This document shows, in pieces, positions 48,034-58,000 of a stretch of DNA of 64,000 bases. The stretch's first letter is position 1. Each line of letters begins with the position of its first letter. The stretch is taken from contig NC_087166.1 of the NCBI RefSeq assembly GCF_035594125.1, positions 18,811,266-18,875,265 of the forward strand, given 5' to 3'. A program made the translations under genes and the position numbers. The notes below the pieces were generated by a model. It made no database searches, had not been told where the DNA came from, and saw only the letters and a list, made by a program, of their open reading frames with translations. Source of the DNA: Scylla paramamosain. Taxonomy: Eukaryota; Arthropoda; Malacostraca; Decapoda; Portunidae.

Positions 48034-48525
48034 TTACGAAATATTACGTAAGCCATACGAGTATTTTTTTTTGTCATTATATAGATATTGATGCTTTTTG
48101 AAGGTGGCGTGAATAATGCACATTGCACGTTTTAATGTATGCCAACTCAGTAGAAGGCAAAACAACATGCAATAAATGCCACACACGAGGGAATTCAACC
48201 CCTGAAGTCGATAATTTAATGTGCTAATTTTCATATGTGGACAAGTTTGCATAAATTGATGTAAGACAGCGGAATTGTATTTGAGGTGCAAGTTATAGCT
48301 ATCGTAATAGCCTATGGTCTGACTTTGAAAATTAAGATAAACAGTAATCCAGTGGCCCATGGTCTTTGAGTCACTCAATGTATTTAGAATGAAAACTCAT
48401 GGCTTCGCCTGTTTTCTGATAAGATTTATCAGATCTGTCACACGGCGACGGTCGTGACAGCCTAAAAAATAAACTCAATCGCCCAAGATGCCTGTTAGAC
48501 CGGCCTGTATTTTATGTGCATTCAT
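48034..48525 (-). pseudogene. Adenain-type cysteine protease (PRO), two stops
   Basis: The frame from ATG 48525 to 48034 (about 164 codons) contains GHWITVYLNF (catalytic His), YYDSYN (acidic residue position) and LQGLNSLVCGIYCMLFCL (the oxyanion Gln region and nucleophile Cys), the order found in adenovirus protease and Polinton PRO. TGA codons at 48477-48475 and 48399-48397 interrupt the N-terminal third. The second falls where homologues carry Trp (KP-stop-VFILNT). It would process capsid precursors in a virion. It lies between the acidic gene and the capsid gene. Confidence 0.8.
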
Positions 48526-48531
48526 GACGGC

Positions 48532-49988
48532 TTATGCACGGACAATGCAGCGAACGTGACGATAATGATCAATTTCTATGACGCCAGTAGTGTCGGCAAA
48601 AAACATGATGACGCGGTTGTGATAACGTTCCTTAGCAAAAGACCGATTAATTCTTAGATTTCCTGATCTATCCAGAGGGATGGCATTGTGCACGTCCTCC
48701 ATCACAAAGTTAAACATACTGTCCGATCTTTATTAAAAGCATCAAATGTTAGGGAATTACATGTGTCCAATCCTAGTGACTCAAGGGTCGTGTAAAACAA
48801 TTTTGACGCGTGATGCGGGAAAGAGCGGCGAACGTTATAAATGGTCGCCCCGTTCATGGGGCGACCATTTATGACGTTCGTATAACATTTATAATGTATA
48901 ACATTTATAACGGGGATATGTACATGTGACAGATCGGCGTGTTGAAAATATAAACCATTCTTATCAATTACGCCTTGTAAGCTGTCCATATCAACTATTG
49001 CCATGGTCAAATTTTGAGGTATGACTTGCGCGAAAGGTAATTCGGCAATCAAAGACGTTTGATTGGTGGCTAACACATACGTTTTATTGAGTGTTCTGTT
49101 ATAAGTGTATTGCATTGGATTTAGAGTTAAGGAGTTATTTAATGATTCTAAGGCGGGTGGATGTGACGTGACGCGGTCAACCCATAACTTAGCCATCTCG
49201 AGCTTAAATTTGAAACTGCTGGCATCTTGGTGTGAATTAAGAATCCATGTTTTGTTAGCCAATTCTAATCGAATTCTCACATCAACAGAGTCAAGCAGAT
49301 AAGCGTCCAGACTTGATATATCCGAAAACAAAGGCGCAGTCATGAAAATGCCGTGCGTTTTACAATCTTTTATGATTTGTTTCTCGTCTTTGTTCCCCTT
49401 CGTGAAATAGTCTTCATCAAATTTATTGATTATGCCTTTTGATCCATCATAATTCCGGTGGTAGAAGGCGACGCGACTGATAGAGTCAATTTTATCCTGA
49501 GGGATTTTTGTAAGCATTTTAATGAAGGCGTGATAGTTGAACAAAGAGGATAACTCCACAAGCTGTTCGTTAAAATAACAAGCGCATGACTTAAACATCG
49601 TATTATTCAAACTATTACTAAAAACGACGTGATCGTCATCGTCTAGTGGTGCGCCGTCTGCCTTCGCCACGCTAACTCGCAATTCTAGAGACACCGTTGA
49701 TAGATCCAAAAATTGCCTTGGAATACCAGGCAGTCTAAATTCAATGTAAGGATCGTTAATCCCCGCATGATTATTAGCATTAGCGTCTAAATTAACGGGT
49801 AATACGTCCAACTTTCTCCTTGCAGCGACTGACGATTCGATGGTATGCAGGCGATTCACCCGCGGGAAATTCTCACTCACGGCCGTCAGATAATTGCTCA
49901 GGGGGATGGAGGTCGCTGCACCCTGCACATCCGGCCCGTAATGAGTCATCTTTGCGACTAAGCTAAATATTGAAGATATCTGCTTCAT
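48532..49988 (-). pseudogene. Major capsid protein (double jelly-roll), one frameshift
   Basis: The main frame (49988-48702, 428 residues) has the conserved N-terminal block IEFRLPGIPRQFLDLSTVSL, then LNNTMFKSCACYFNEQLVEL, a YHAFIKML helix, and LDAYLLDSVDVRIRLELANK in the second jelly roll. The expected C-terminal strands (GNLRINRSF, GVIEIDHYRHV) lie at 48717-48532 in another frame, so one frameshift near 48702-48717 separates them. Total length would be about 485 residues, usual for Polinton and adintovirus capsids. The start could be 49988 or the inner ATG at 49949 (MTHYGPDV). The product builds the icosahedral shell. Confidence 0.88.
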
Positions 49989-50403
49989 AGCAAGTCATTG
50001 TTTTCAGTTGCCTGGTTGGTGGTTTTCTCTTTTTTTTTTTTTTCCCGACTCTAACTTTCCTCTTTTTTATTACTCGTCTGCCTCGAACTATCCTTTTACC
50101 CACGCCCTTCACGGCTGCAACACCTCTATTTCTTAATGATTCGTGAAGTCGCTTCCCCTCTAAAACATCTGTTAATAAACCTTTTCCCATTTGGAGCGCT
50201 TCAGGTGCCACAGTGCGCATGAGAAAGGGAATTGCTCTTTTACCAAAGCCACTCAAAACGGAAAATAGACCGCCAACTCTTCTTGAATGGGGTGGAATAA
50301 AAACCCGGATGTCGTCTAATCCTCCACCTTTGCTTTGCGTAAAAAGCAAGTCATATTCCGCTTGAGTGGGAGGTGTGAACGCTCTCGTCATGATGGACGT
50401 CAC
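49963..50403 (-). CDS. Small basic virion-like protein
   Basis: 146 residues, intact. An N-terminal RVFIPPHSRRVGGLF leads to an amphipathic segment (VLSGFGKRAIPFLMRTVAPE, then ALQMGKGLLTDVLEGKRLHE), and the second half is very basic (RIVRGRRVIKKRKVRVGKK). A GG-L-F, R-A-P-F amphipathic helix followed by a basic tail is a recurring small protein in Polintons and adintoviruses, comparable to adenovirus minor core or membrane-active proteins. Exact homology is uncertain. Its end overlaps the start of the capsid gene by 26 bases, as in a compact late gene cluster. Confidence 0.6.
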   Translation of the reverse strand: MTSIMTRAFTPPTQAEYDLLFTQSKGGGLDDIRVFIPPHSRRVGGLFSVLSGFGKRAIPFLMRTVAPEALQMGKGLLTDVLEGKRLHESLRNRGVAAVKGVGKRIVRGRRVIKKRKVRVGKKKKKRKPPTRQLKTMTCYEADIFNI

Positions 50404-50700
50404 GTCATGAATAAGACGTCGAGCATAATCACCGGCTATTTATTTCTGTCTGATATGCAGTAAGAGCGTAATCGATTTACCCCTCCCAAAGTGAATGGCT
50501 TGGCCAACTTGATCCACGAATTGACCCGCAATCGAATCGATAATAGTTTTACTGAGCGATTTATACGCAGTCTTTGGCGTTGCCCAGACTCGTCAAATAC
50601 AGATAATGCTCTTCTCCCGCCATGATCAAAATAAATAATAACATTTATACTCGATTCGTCAAACACACATCAACTTTATTTTAAAATTTACATGATATAG

Positions 50701-51369
50701 TTATTCAGACTTCCTCACCAGAATAGTTTCAACTCCAAAAGGTTGAAGTCGCTGCGCCAGCCCTTCCACCATAGGCAGGTAATTATTCCTCCACTCATCC
50801 TGGCAGCGACCTCTACATCCCAGTTCTTCCGGGATAATAATTTGCTCTACTTCAGCGTTCGCCATGGCTAGCAGGGCAATCTTTTTCAGGCAATTCTGGA
50901 AGTGTTGGCGTCGGTTCACGCTTGTATCCATCTTGAGTCCTTCCACGTAAGGCAAATCCTTCGACGTCGCGATTGCCTGTCGCTCCTTCTCGTTACCCGC
51001 GATGGCCTCGCCCCAACCATACTGAGTCACGCAGGCCACCAGGTGAGGGAGATTTACGCTTCCTGCGAGAGGTGCGTGGATAATGATACGTCCTGGGTCA
51101 TCTCTCGTGTCTGCCGTTGCCCGATGAAGCGAGTAGAGTCTCTTTCTAGCTGCATGTGTATTCTCGTATGGGTAAATCGTTTTGAGATCCTGCGCAATCC
51201 CGCTCGGTTCGGTGGAGACAGCATTTACTGAGTAAATGATATAACAGCGGCGGTCGCGGAAGATGCCATCGGTCAGCTTGCCCTCGACCACCTTCATCTT
51301 GACGAGTAATTGGAGGGCTGATCCACACGTTGAACCCTCTGTAAAGGGAGTGAGTGGGAAATGTGACAT
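50701..51369 (-). CDS. Macro-domain protein
   Basis: 222 residues, intact. The fold order of macro (ADP-ribose-binding) domains is visible: KVVEGKLTDGIF near residue 25, CYIIYSVNAVSTEPSGIAQD (loop 1, with the N-A and G-I-A of the ligand pocket), KTIYPY, LPHLVACVTQYGWGEA (the usual Q-Y/F-G-x-G block), R..HFQNCLKKI, IIIPEELGCRGRCQDEWRNN (the I-P-xx-I-G-C-G loop 2) and YLPMVEGLAQRLQPFGVETI. This resembles Poa1p-like or viral macro domains, which bind or remove ADP-ribose. It is not part of the usual Polinton core set. It lies between the two capsid-side small genes with normal spacing and no introns, so it is probably a resident gene. Confidence 0.72.
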   Translation of the reverse strand: MSHFPLTPFTEGSTCGSALQLLVKMKVVEGKLTDGIFRDRRCYIIYSVNAVSTEPSGIAQDLKTIYPYENTHAARKRLYSLHRATADTRDDPGRIIIHAPLAGSVNLPHLVACVTQYGWGEAIAGNEKERQAIATSKDLPYVEGLKMDTSVNRRQHFQNCLKKIALLAMANAEVEQIIIPEELGCRGRCQDEWRNNYLPMVEGLAQRLQPFGVETILVRKSE

Positions 51370-51660
51370 CGCGGACCTTTATTCGCTCGTATTGGTCGAT
51401 ATTACACCTCTTGCGTAGTAGAATTTATTCATTCAAATTGACGCAGGTGTTATTTTTTTTCCTTTGTTGGTGGGAAGGGATGGAAGGCAGTGAACATATT
51501 ATCTATTAGGGGATGTGGGACGATGGGGCGAACCTTTTTTTGACCATAACCCTTATCAATTATCCATCCGTGGGCCTGCATCCCTGATCCGCCTAACACG
51601 TGCTCTCATGTATTACTGATGTACTTACTCGTTTACAGAGTAAGACGGGGGCCTTTTCAT

Positions 51661-52020
51661 TTAATATGCTTCCCAGATGTCACCGACGCCGCCGCTTATC
51701 AGTTTACTTCGTTGAGTCGTATTTCTGATGGCATCCGCGGGGAGTTGCGCCATGCGAAGTAGCAGTGATAATAATGGACGCTTATCGGGTGAAAGTCTTT
51801 TCGCGTTCCCCTTTCCGTGACCGAGTACTCGTATGAGATCAAACACGCTTATCCCCGAAAATGGCGGAAGCAAGTTACTGTGATCATCCCATGAAATCCC
51901 AGGTTTACCATCCAATAATTTCAAGAGAGATAAACCATATTCTCTAAAGGAAGGAGGAACAGCAACTCGAATCAAATCATCCAAGGGTGGATTGACAGGC
52001 GCGCGTGGTGGTAATGCCAT
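51661..52020 (-). CDS. Conserved small Polinton protein (119 residues)
   Basis: Intact frame starting MALPPRAPVNPPLD. The block LLKLLDGKPGISWDDHSNLL, then FSGISVFDLIRVLG and LLRMAQLPADAIRN matches the layout of a short protein found in many Polintons (L-x-L...P-x-I-x-W-D...G-x-I...DL-I...LP...I-x-N). Function unknown to me. It is downstream of the 113-residue gene in the same direction. Confidence 0.5.
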   Translation of the reverse strand: MALPPRAPVNPPLDDLIRVAVPPSFREYGLSLLKLLDGKPGISWDDHSNLLPPFSGISVFDLIRVLGHGKGNAKRLSPDKRPLLSLLLRMAQLPADAIRNTTQRSKLISGGVGDIWEAY

Positions 52021-52174
52021 GGTGGTTGTGTCGGGGAGGGCGGTGGCCGGCGGCGGAAGTGAAGTTTTTTTTTTTTCTTGACTTGTTTTGACGTGAATCG
52101 GTGCTGAGTTGCGCTGTCCGCCGGTTTAAACTTACACCTCTCGGCAACTGAGACGGGAACTAAACAATATTCTT

Positions 52175-52516
52175 TCATCTCTGTAGTAAACTTGTTATTG
52201 CCGACACGGCTATCGGGAGTAATGCGGCCAATATTCTGCCACCTCGTTTGGAGATTAGAATGGCTTTCTTCTTGTACACGGGCGTCCTCTTCAAGGCTAC
52301 AGTGCGAATATCACTCTTGAATTTTTTCTGGCGGTTAATGATGGTATCGTCGTCCGTCAGGCGTTTCTTCAAAAAGTTGGCGAATATTTCCGAAATGCAA
52401 TTGACTTCGCGCTTATTCAAACTCTGCAAGACCTGCTTCCGCAATTTAGGGGTGACGTGCGAGAGGAGGAAAACCAAATCCTTGTACTTCAATATGAATG
52501 GTTTTTCCTCATCCAT
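52175..52516 (-). CDS. Conserved small basic protein with hydrophobic tail (113 residues)
   Basis: Intact. LKYKDLVFLLSHVTPKLRKQ, VNCISEIFANFL and KFKSDIRTVALKRTPVYKKK lead to a C-terminal SKRGGRILAALLPIAVSAIT, where the K-x-GG followed by a hydrophobic LLP helix is a recognisable Polinton family. Its ATG overlaps the integrase stop (ATGGATGA). It may be a virion or core component; function not known. Confidence 0.6.
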   Translation of the reverse strand: MDEEKPFILKYKDLVFLLSHVTPKLRKQVLQSLNKREVNCISEIFANFLKKRLTDDDTIINRQKKFKSDIRTVALKRTPVYKKKAILISKRGGRILAALLPIAVSAITSLLQR

Positions 52517-54252
52517 ATCTTACTAAGTCGTCTGCATCTATCCAGCTGTCAAATTTATCTGGATACCCACGCCAGCGGACGAAGTGCTTTCTCTTACCTC
52601 GCCTGACCTTCGATCGTAATATATCGACCTGGTAATGTGAAGGAAGAGAGGACTTGATTAATTCTTCCCTGTAGAAAGCGCTGGTTACGTCCTCCCCCGC
52701 CAAATCCCTTATGTAATAAATAGGGATTTTATGTGAGTAATCCACACGACTTATCTTAAAAAGCTCCTCGGTATTGTTGACGGTATAATCCTTATTGAAT
52801 TTAAATTGCGTTCGGGAAGCACGTTGCAAGTGTACAATGTCTCCCACGTCTAATTTATGACTGACAACTTTCTTTCCCCTTGGCCGATTTAAATATATTC
52901 GTTTAAATTGCCTCCTGACTTGTGACAGCTCGCGGAATCGGTGAACCAGGGCTGGCGTTTGGTTGGTTGCCACCCAAATCGCAGTGTGGGGTGTGATTGT
53001 ATGTGTTTATTAGGGTGGGCAAGACGTTAATATACGTCAGTGTATTGTTCTGCTTGAGATATTTATATATTTTTGTCTTTATGGTTCGGATGACCCTTTC
53101 TGCCAAACTCGCCTTTGTTTAATGCGAGTAATTGGAATACAAGGTAATACCTTTCAAAGTTAGATATTTTTTCACTGTTTGATTATAAAATTCGGATCCC
53201 TGATCGGTAAAAAGACGCGACACGCCTGTAAAACTCCCCGACTCTAAAACTTTTTTCAGCGCTTGCAGGCTACTGCGTCCGGATTTACTTGTCAGCATTG
53301 CCACTTTCAAGTACTTGCTGAAGACGTCCAGGCAAAACATGACGTATCGGACGCCGCCATTGTGTCTGTGCAGCCTCGCAAAATCAGCCAAATCGCAAGT
53401 TAAAATGACGGACGGTTTAGGAGCGAGAACTTTTCGTCGCGGAAAACGTTTCAGCGTCGGCTTGTGAAGCGTATAAGTGCGGTTGCCCTGCAGAAATGCC
53501 CTCACATCGCGGAGTGTTAGAATCTTATCCCTTTTCTTCCCCTCTCTGTAGGGTGCTTGCACACCTCCTAAAGCCGCAGGATTCGTCATATCCCGGTAAA
53601 GTTCGTCTTTCTCACAGGGTGGCTCATCCACGATATTCGTGCGCAGTTGAATTTCTTCGGGTGCGTTCGGGGATAAATCACACAACAAATATCCGTGATC
53701 TCGTCTAAGCACGACATTTTTATAAATTTCCACAAAGTGTTTGGCGCGCTCCTTTCCATAAAGTTGCCTGCCCAGACATTCAATTTGATATATATCTCTG
53801 TTTTTCATAAAAATGTAATGTGAGGCATTTAAAGTTATCGTTCTAGCATACTTTCCGGGGAAAAAGACATTCTGTGCTATCATTATAACTGACAAATTTT
53901 TATGTCTCCCTTTGGTGAAAGCCTCTGCTATCGTTTGAGAATTGCCAACCGTGAGGAAATTGTCATCTAATATCAGGAGTGTGTGCGTTTGCGGGTCGGC
54001 GTATGGGCTGTCATCATCCATCACGGGATCAATAATTTTCTCATGCACTTCGACCTTATCTTGAAAAGGGGAATTCTGCTGCAGCGAATGCGATGAGACG
54101 CCGTAAATGATAATTCTGTTAAATCCATGCTGATATTTCTCTATAATTTTATTGCAGAGGTGTGTTTTGCCGGAATTTGTATAACCTGCAATAATTATGC
54201 GTGCAGGATATCTGAAGAGATTCAGCATCTCTTTGTTAAATGACTTGTCCAT
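52509..54252 (-). pseudogene. Packaging ATPase fused to chromodomain integrase (broken)
   Basis: The first 377 codons (54252-53119) are one frame. Residues 1-215 are the FtsK/A32-like ATPase: Walker A GYTNSGKTHLC, Walker B LLILDDNFL, and SVIMIAQNVF. From about residue 225 it continues without a stop into the integrase N-terminus (NPAALGGVQAPYREGKKRDK, FLQGNRTYTLHKPTLKRFP) and the catalytic core (LTCDLADF, FCLDVFSKYLKVAML, FTDQGSEFYN). TAA at 53121-53119 then interrupts, the frame resumes with the catalytic Glu region (AERVIRTIK), and a one-base shift near 52970-52985 leads to the C-terminal chromodomain (KHFVRWRGYPDKFDSWIDAD). The ATPase would package DNA and the integrase insert the element. 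Confidence 0.85.
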
Positions 54253-55037
54253 GTTAAGTTCAGAGGGTTACTAAAAGACGCTACGATATGTTTACAGTAT
54301 TTATTGCTTAGCCTTTATTTACATGGTCATGTAGGTAACAGCATAACTAACCTCCTAGCTGCATCCTCATCCCTGCCTTCTAATTATGACGTGGATCTCT
54401 TCCGACCCACACCCCTTCCTCAACCTCCTCCTCCCCCTCTTTAACCTACAAAGTACAAATGTTCTTACATTACCTCCTCTTCTTCCACCTCCTCCTCCTC
54501 ATTCTCCTTATCCCACGTGGACAGTACAAATGTTCTTACAGTACATGAACAATCCCCTCATTCCCCTCCTTAACCACGTACTCAAAACAAATGTTCTTAC
54601 ATTACATGAATGGCAGCTGCTAGCAGCCGCGGTCTCCCTTCACTCCTTAATTATGACGTGAATAATGTCATGGAAGGTCACTCCCGATCACGTCACAACC
54701 CACTAATTAACCCATCCTCCGCCTCCCCCTCTTCCTTAGCCTACGTGGTCAGTGCAAATGTTTTTTTTTTTTTTACATTACATGAAGGGCAGCTGCTAGC
54801 AGCTGCGTCCTCTCTTTCTCTACCCCTTAATCATGATGTGAATAATGTCGCGGAAAGTCTCTCCCGATCACGCCACAGACCACTCATTATCCCGTACTCC
54901 CCCTCTTCCTCCTCCTCTTCCTCCTCCTCCTCCTCCTCCTCTTCCTCATCCACCTCCACCTCCCCCACATCCACCGCCACCTCCTCTTCCATCTCATTCT
55001 CCACATCTCTTTCCCGCTGATCATTGTCGGGGTGATA
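54253..55037. repeat. Imperfect tandem repeats and pyrimidine-rich spacer
   Basis: The only long non-coding gap inside Polinton 1. Repeated words: ACAAATGTTCTTACA at about 54456, 54524 and 54588, and CAAATGTTTTT at 54755; ACATTACATGAA with GGCAGCTGCTAGCAGC at 54600 and 54788; TCCCGATCACG at 54684 and 54863. The main unit is about 180 bp. CCT/TCC-rich tracts fill the rest (54905-55010). CAGCTGCTAGCAGCTG is nearly palindromic. It may hold promoter signals for the ATPase-integrase unit. Confidence 0.6.
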
Positions 55038-58000
55038 CTATGCCCTTGAGGTATAGCCATCGACGTGAAAGCGCTTGTCGTCAAAATGTGACAACGTACG
55101 CTTTCGCATACGAGTGGTACAAATTTGTCCTTTCACATTCCTGATATTATAGCAATCCACCATCCCACATGCGACATTATTAAGTGTTTCCCTATACTGT
55201 TGATGCAATATATTTTGCTGAAGGTGACTTGGAATGCCTTTACCTCGAGATACTTGCTTGTCATCTTCCAACAGCAGGGATACATCTTTGGCTCTAATAT
55301 AATCGCCTCTTTGATGAGCGTGGATCCGGTTTCAGATTTCAGCAAGCCTAGTTAACCCTTCCGCTCCCCATTAAAACATGGGTGATCTGAAGCAAAGTTA
55401 CTGGTGTCAAGAAAATTTGCCATGGGTCCATGTTTCAGTTCATCATTTAAGTTTGTAGGTATGTGCGGGCTGACAATGAAACTGTCAGTATCTTCATAAG
55501 CTAATTTAGCTCTCTCCCCATAAATAGCTTTGATGACATGATACCAAAAGTTGTACATGTACTTCTTTGCCACTTCTAAAATATGGTATCCCAAGTAATT
55601 TGGCTGCTTGATTTTAAACGTATTCTTACTGTTGACACATATGACTCGGTCCTCGCCTAATTGGTGGACCCTTTTAAAGGATGGATTTCTTGCATACTTC
55701 AGGAAAGACTTTCTTTTTGTCACTAATTTCTGTTGGAGGCCATACTTCACTTCAGATAACATGGATCTGCCATAAACTGCGTTTGACATCAGTTTGCAAA
55801 TGCGATTTTTATTGACGCACGTCTCATTTTTACGCTGAGTGACGTTCCTTTCTATGAAAGGTTTCAGGTATGGAGCCTGTCTGAAGCTATATATAGCATG
55901 AACACATTGTATTTCCAGTCCAAGTGAGAGTAAAAGTTGCAGCAATTCCAGACTGATGAGATGATCTTTCAGTCCCTTATGACTGGCCACGAGTTTACGA
56001 TTTTTTCCTCCCCAGCTTACGACCCTCAGCTTCTAACAGTCTTTTACTGTATGGCGAGATGTCATCTTCTGTAATAGTCATGTGTGCGAGGCACAGAGGG
56101 AACTCGTCCGTTATCCAAGCCATGTCGGGGGAAACGTCACAGCTGTCCAAATGCAGCCAGTAACCGACGTCACCATCTGTCGCATGATTCTGGATGCCAA
56201 CTTAAAAAAAATCATCCATCTCTGACTGAGAAAGTTTTTTGATGTCACCCATAGGCAAGGGGGAACACATAACGCTTGCATATCATGAATTATAGTCCAG
56301 ATAGAACACATAGGTGCCGGGTCCGCCGTCGGGTTCGTGGTTTGACTGCAGGTGTGGCCTGACGCAAGTTACAAAGCCTCCTCGTACATTTCTTTTGATC
56401 AGGTGATACATGTTAGGGTCGTAAGGTGGATCAAGGTGAACGCCTGTCGACTTTAAAAAAAGCGTCATAAGCATAAGAAGACAGTGACACGTAATGTGCC
56501 ACGTCCAGCCCATAACATTCATGCAGGTATGATCTACGAGTATATTTGAGATATGTGTCGGCTTTTAATCCCACATCAATCTCACAATACAGTCTTATGT
56601 AATCGCCTAAAGTGCGGCAGGATGTCATACTCCACACGCTTTGAGCGTGTTCATATTCTCCAGGTGACAGAGCCTTCCTCTTGAGCGTGTCATAAAATGC
56701 TTCGCGAGGTGGCAATTGTCGATCTTCTAAGCGGCCATGGTCGGTGATGTACTCATAACAAAGAAACTGTTTTTGAGTGCAAATTACACGCCTTACATCC
56801 TCGGGGAGGTAATTCACCATTTCCTGGGCGTAACGCGTGCTATAGCCCGCCTGCACGTGACTCTGAGCGAGATGACCGAGGCCGGCATTCATAATGGAAA
56901 GTGTGTCCTGAAACTGCAATTCCTTAATCCTTACTTTCAATAAATGCGATTCTGACTTGGCAAGGATTTCCACGTGCGACTCTGGCAAGTGAAGGTCTTT
57001 TATGATTAAGGAGACGTCAAAGCTCATATTATGTCCCAGAGTGATGAGATATTTCCTCATGTCACGACACTGGAGGTTGCATCGCGCGCACAATGCCCCC
57101 TTGTAATTATTTGTGGTAATGAGTGGTCGTGATGTTTATGAGGTGGGGTTTTCACATTAAAGGGTTGATGGCAGAGCTCGCAGTGACGCTGACGTTTGAA
57201 GTGGACTTCATCCTCCGCAGACATGCTAATTGGATAGCTAACTACACTTTCCTTGATGAATCGCCAAGCTTCGGATAGACTATCAATAAAATTACTCACG
57301 GGATCTTCACCGAAATAACTTCTGTTTTCCACGACTTCTCCATGCCTATTGATGATGAGATACGAGTATCCAATTGGGTCATGTACAGCTATCACACTCC
57401 TATTCTCCTTAGGTTTTTTTCATAGTTTCAAAATCAAAAAATGCTAAGTAGGCAGGCTGATAGGTGTAAGCAAAATTTTTGAATTTTACTTTTTCGCCGT
57501 CACCTGGAAAGAGAAGAGTTTGAGTGAAGTCGCAGTGACACTCGTGATCGCTCAAACTGACAGACGTGGGAACTGAGCTGAAACATATTTTGCAAAACTG
57601 ATGATCCTCTGGGGTGGGACAGCTTCTCGTCAATTTCCGGTGCAGCTTCTCCACGTCTTCAATGAGCGTCATATGTCTTCTGCCTAGTAAAATGAGTGAG
57701 GCTACAGTTTTATACTTCCGCAAGCCTTTTCTTGATAATGTTAAATAGTATATCTCACAGCTTTTGGTCAGTGTATAAACATCCAGAGACAGGCGATTTA
57801 ACCTTTCTAACTGACTCAAGTTCTCCCAAGTCACTGGACTCTCTACTTTTCAGCGCGTGACGTATTTCTCTCCGCCATGCCGTCTCCGTAATATTTTTGG
57901 AAATCTTTTCCAAAGTACACCTCGAGCATGAAGTCTGAAAGCCGCCAAACACTGAATAACACAGGATGAATGTCGGCCATCAGGATTGCAAATTTCATTC

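Noticed and set aside
50436..50666. 76-residue minus-strand frame between the macro-domain and basic-protein genes
   Set aside because: No recognisable features; contains a repeated FDES word from a short DNA repeat. Considered chance, though a small Polinton gene is not excluded.
54610..55144. Ser/Pro-rich frames over the pyrimidine tract
   Set aside because: Low-complexity CCT/TCC repeats; on the strand opposite to all Polinton genes.
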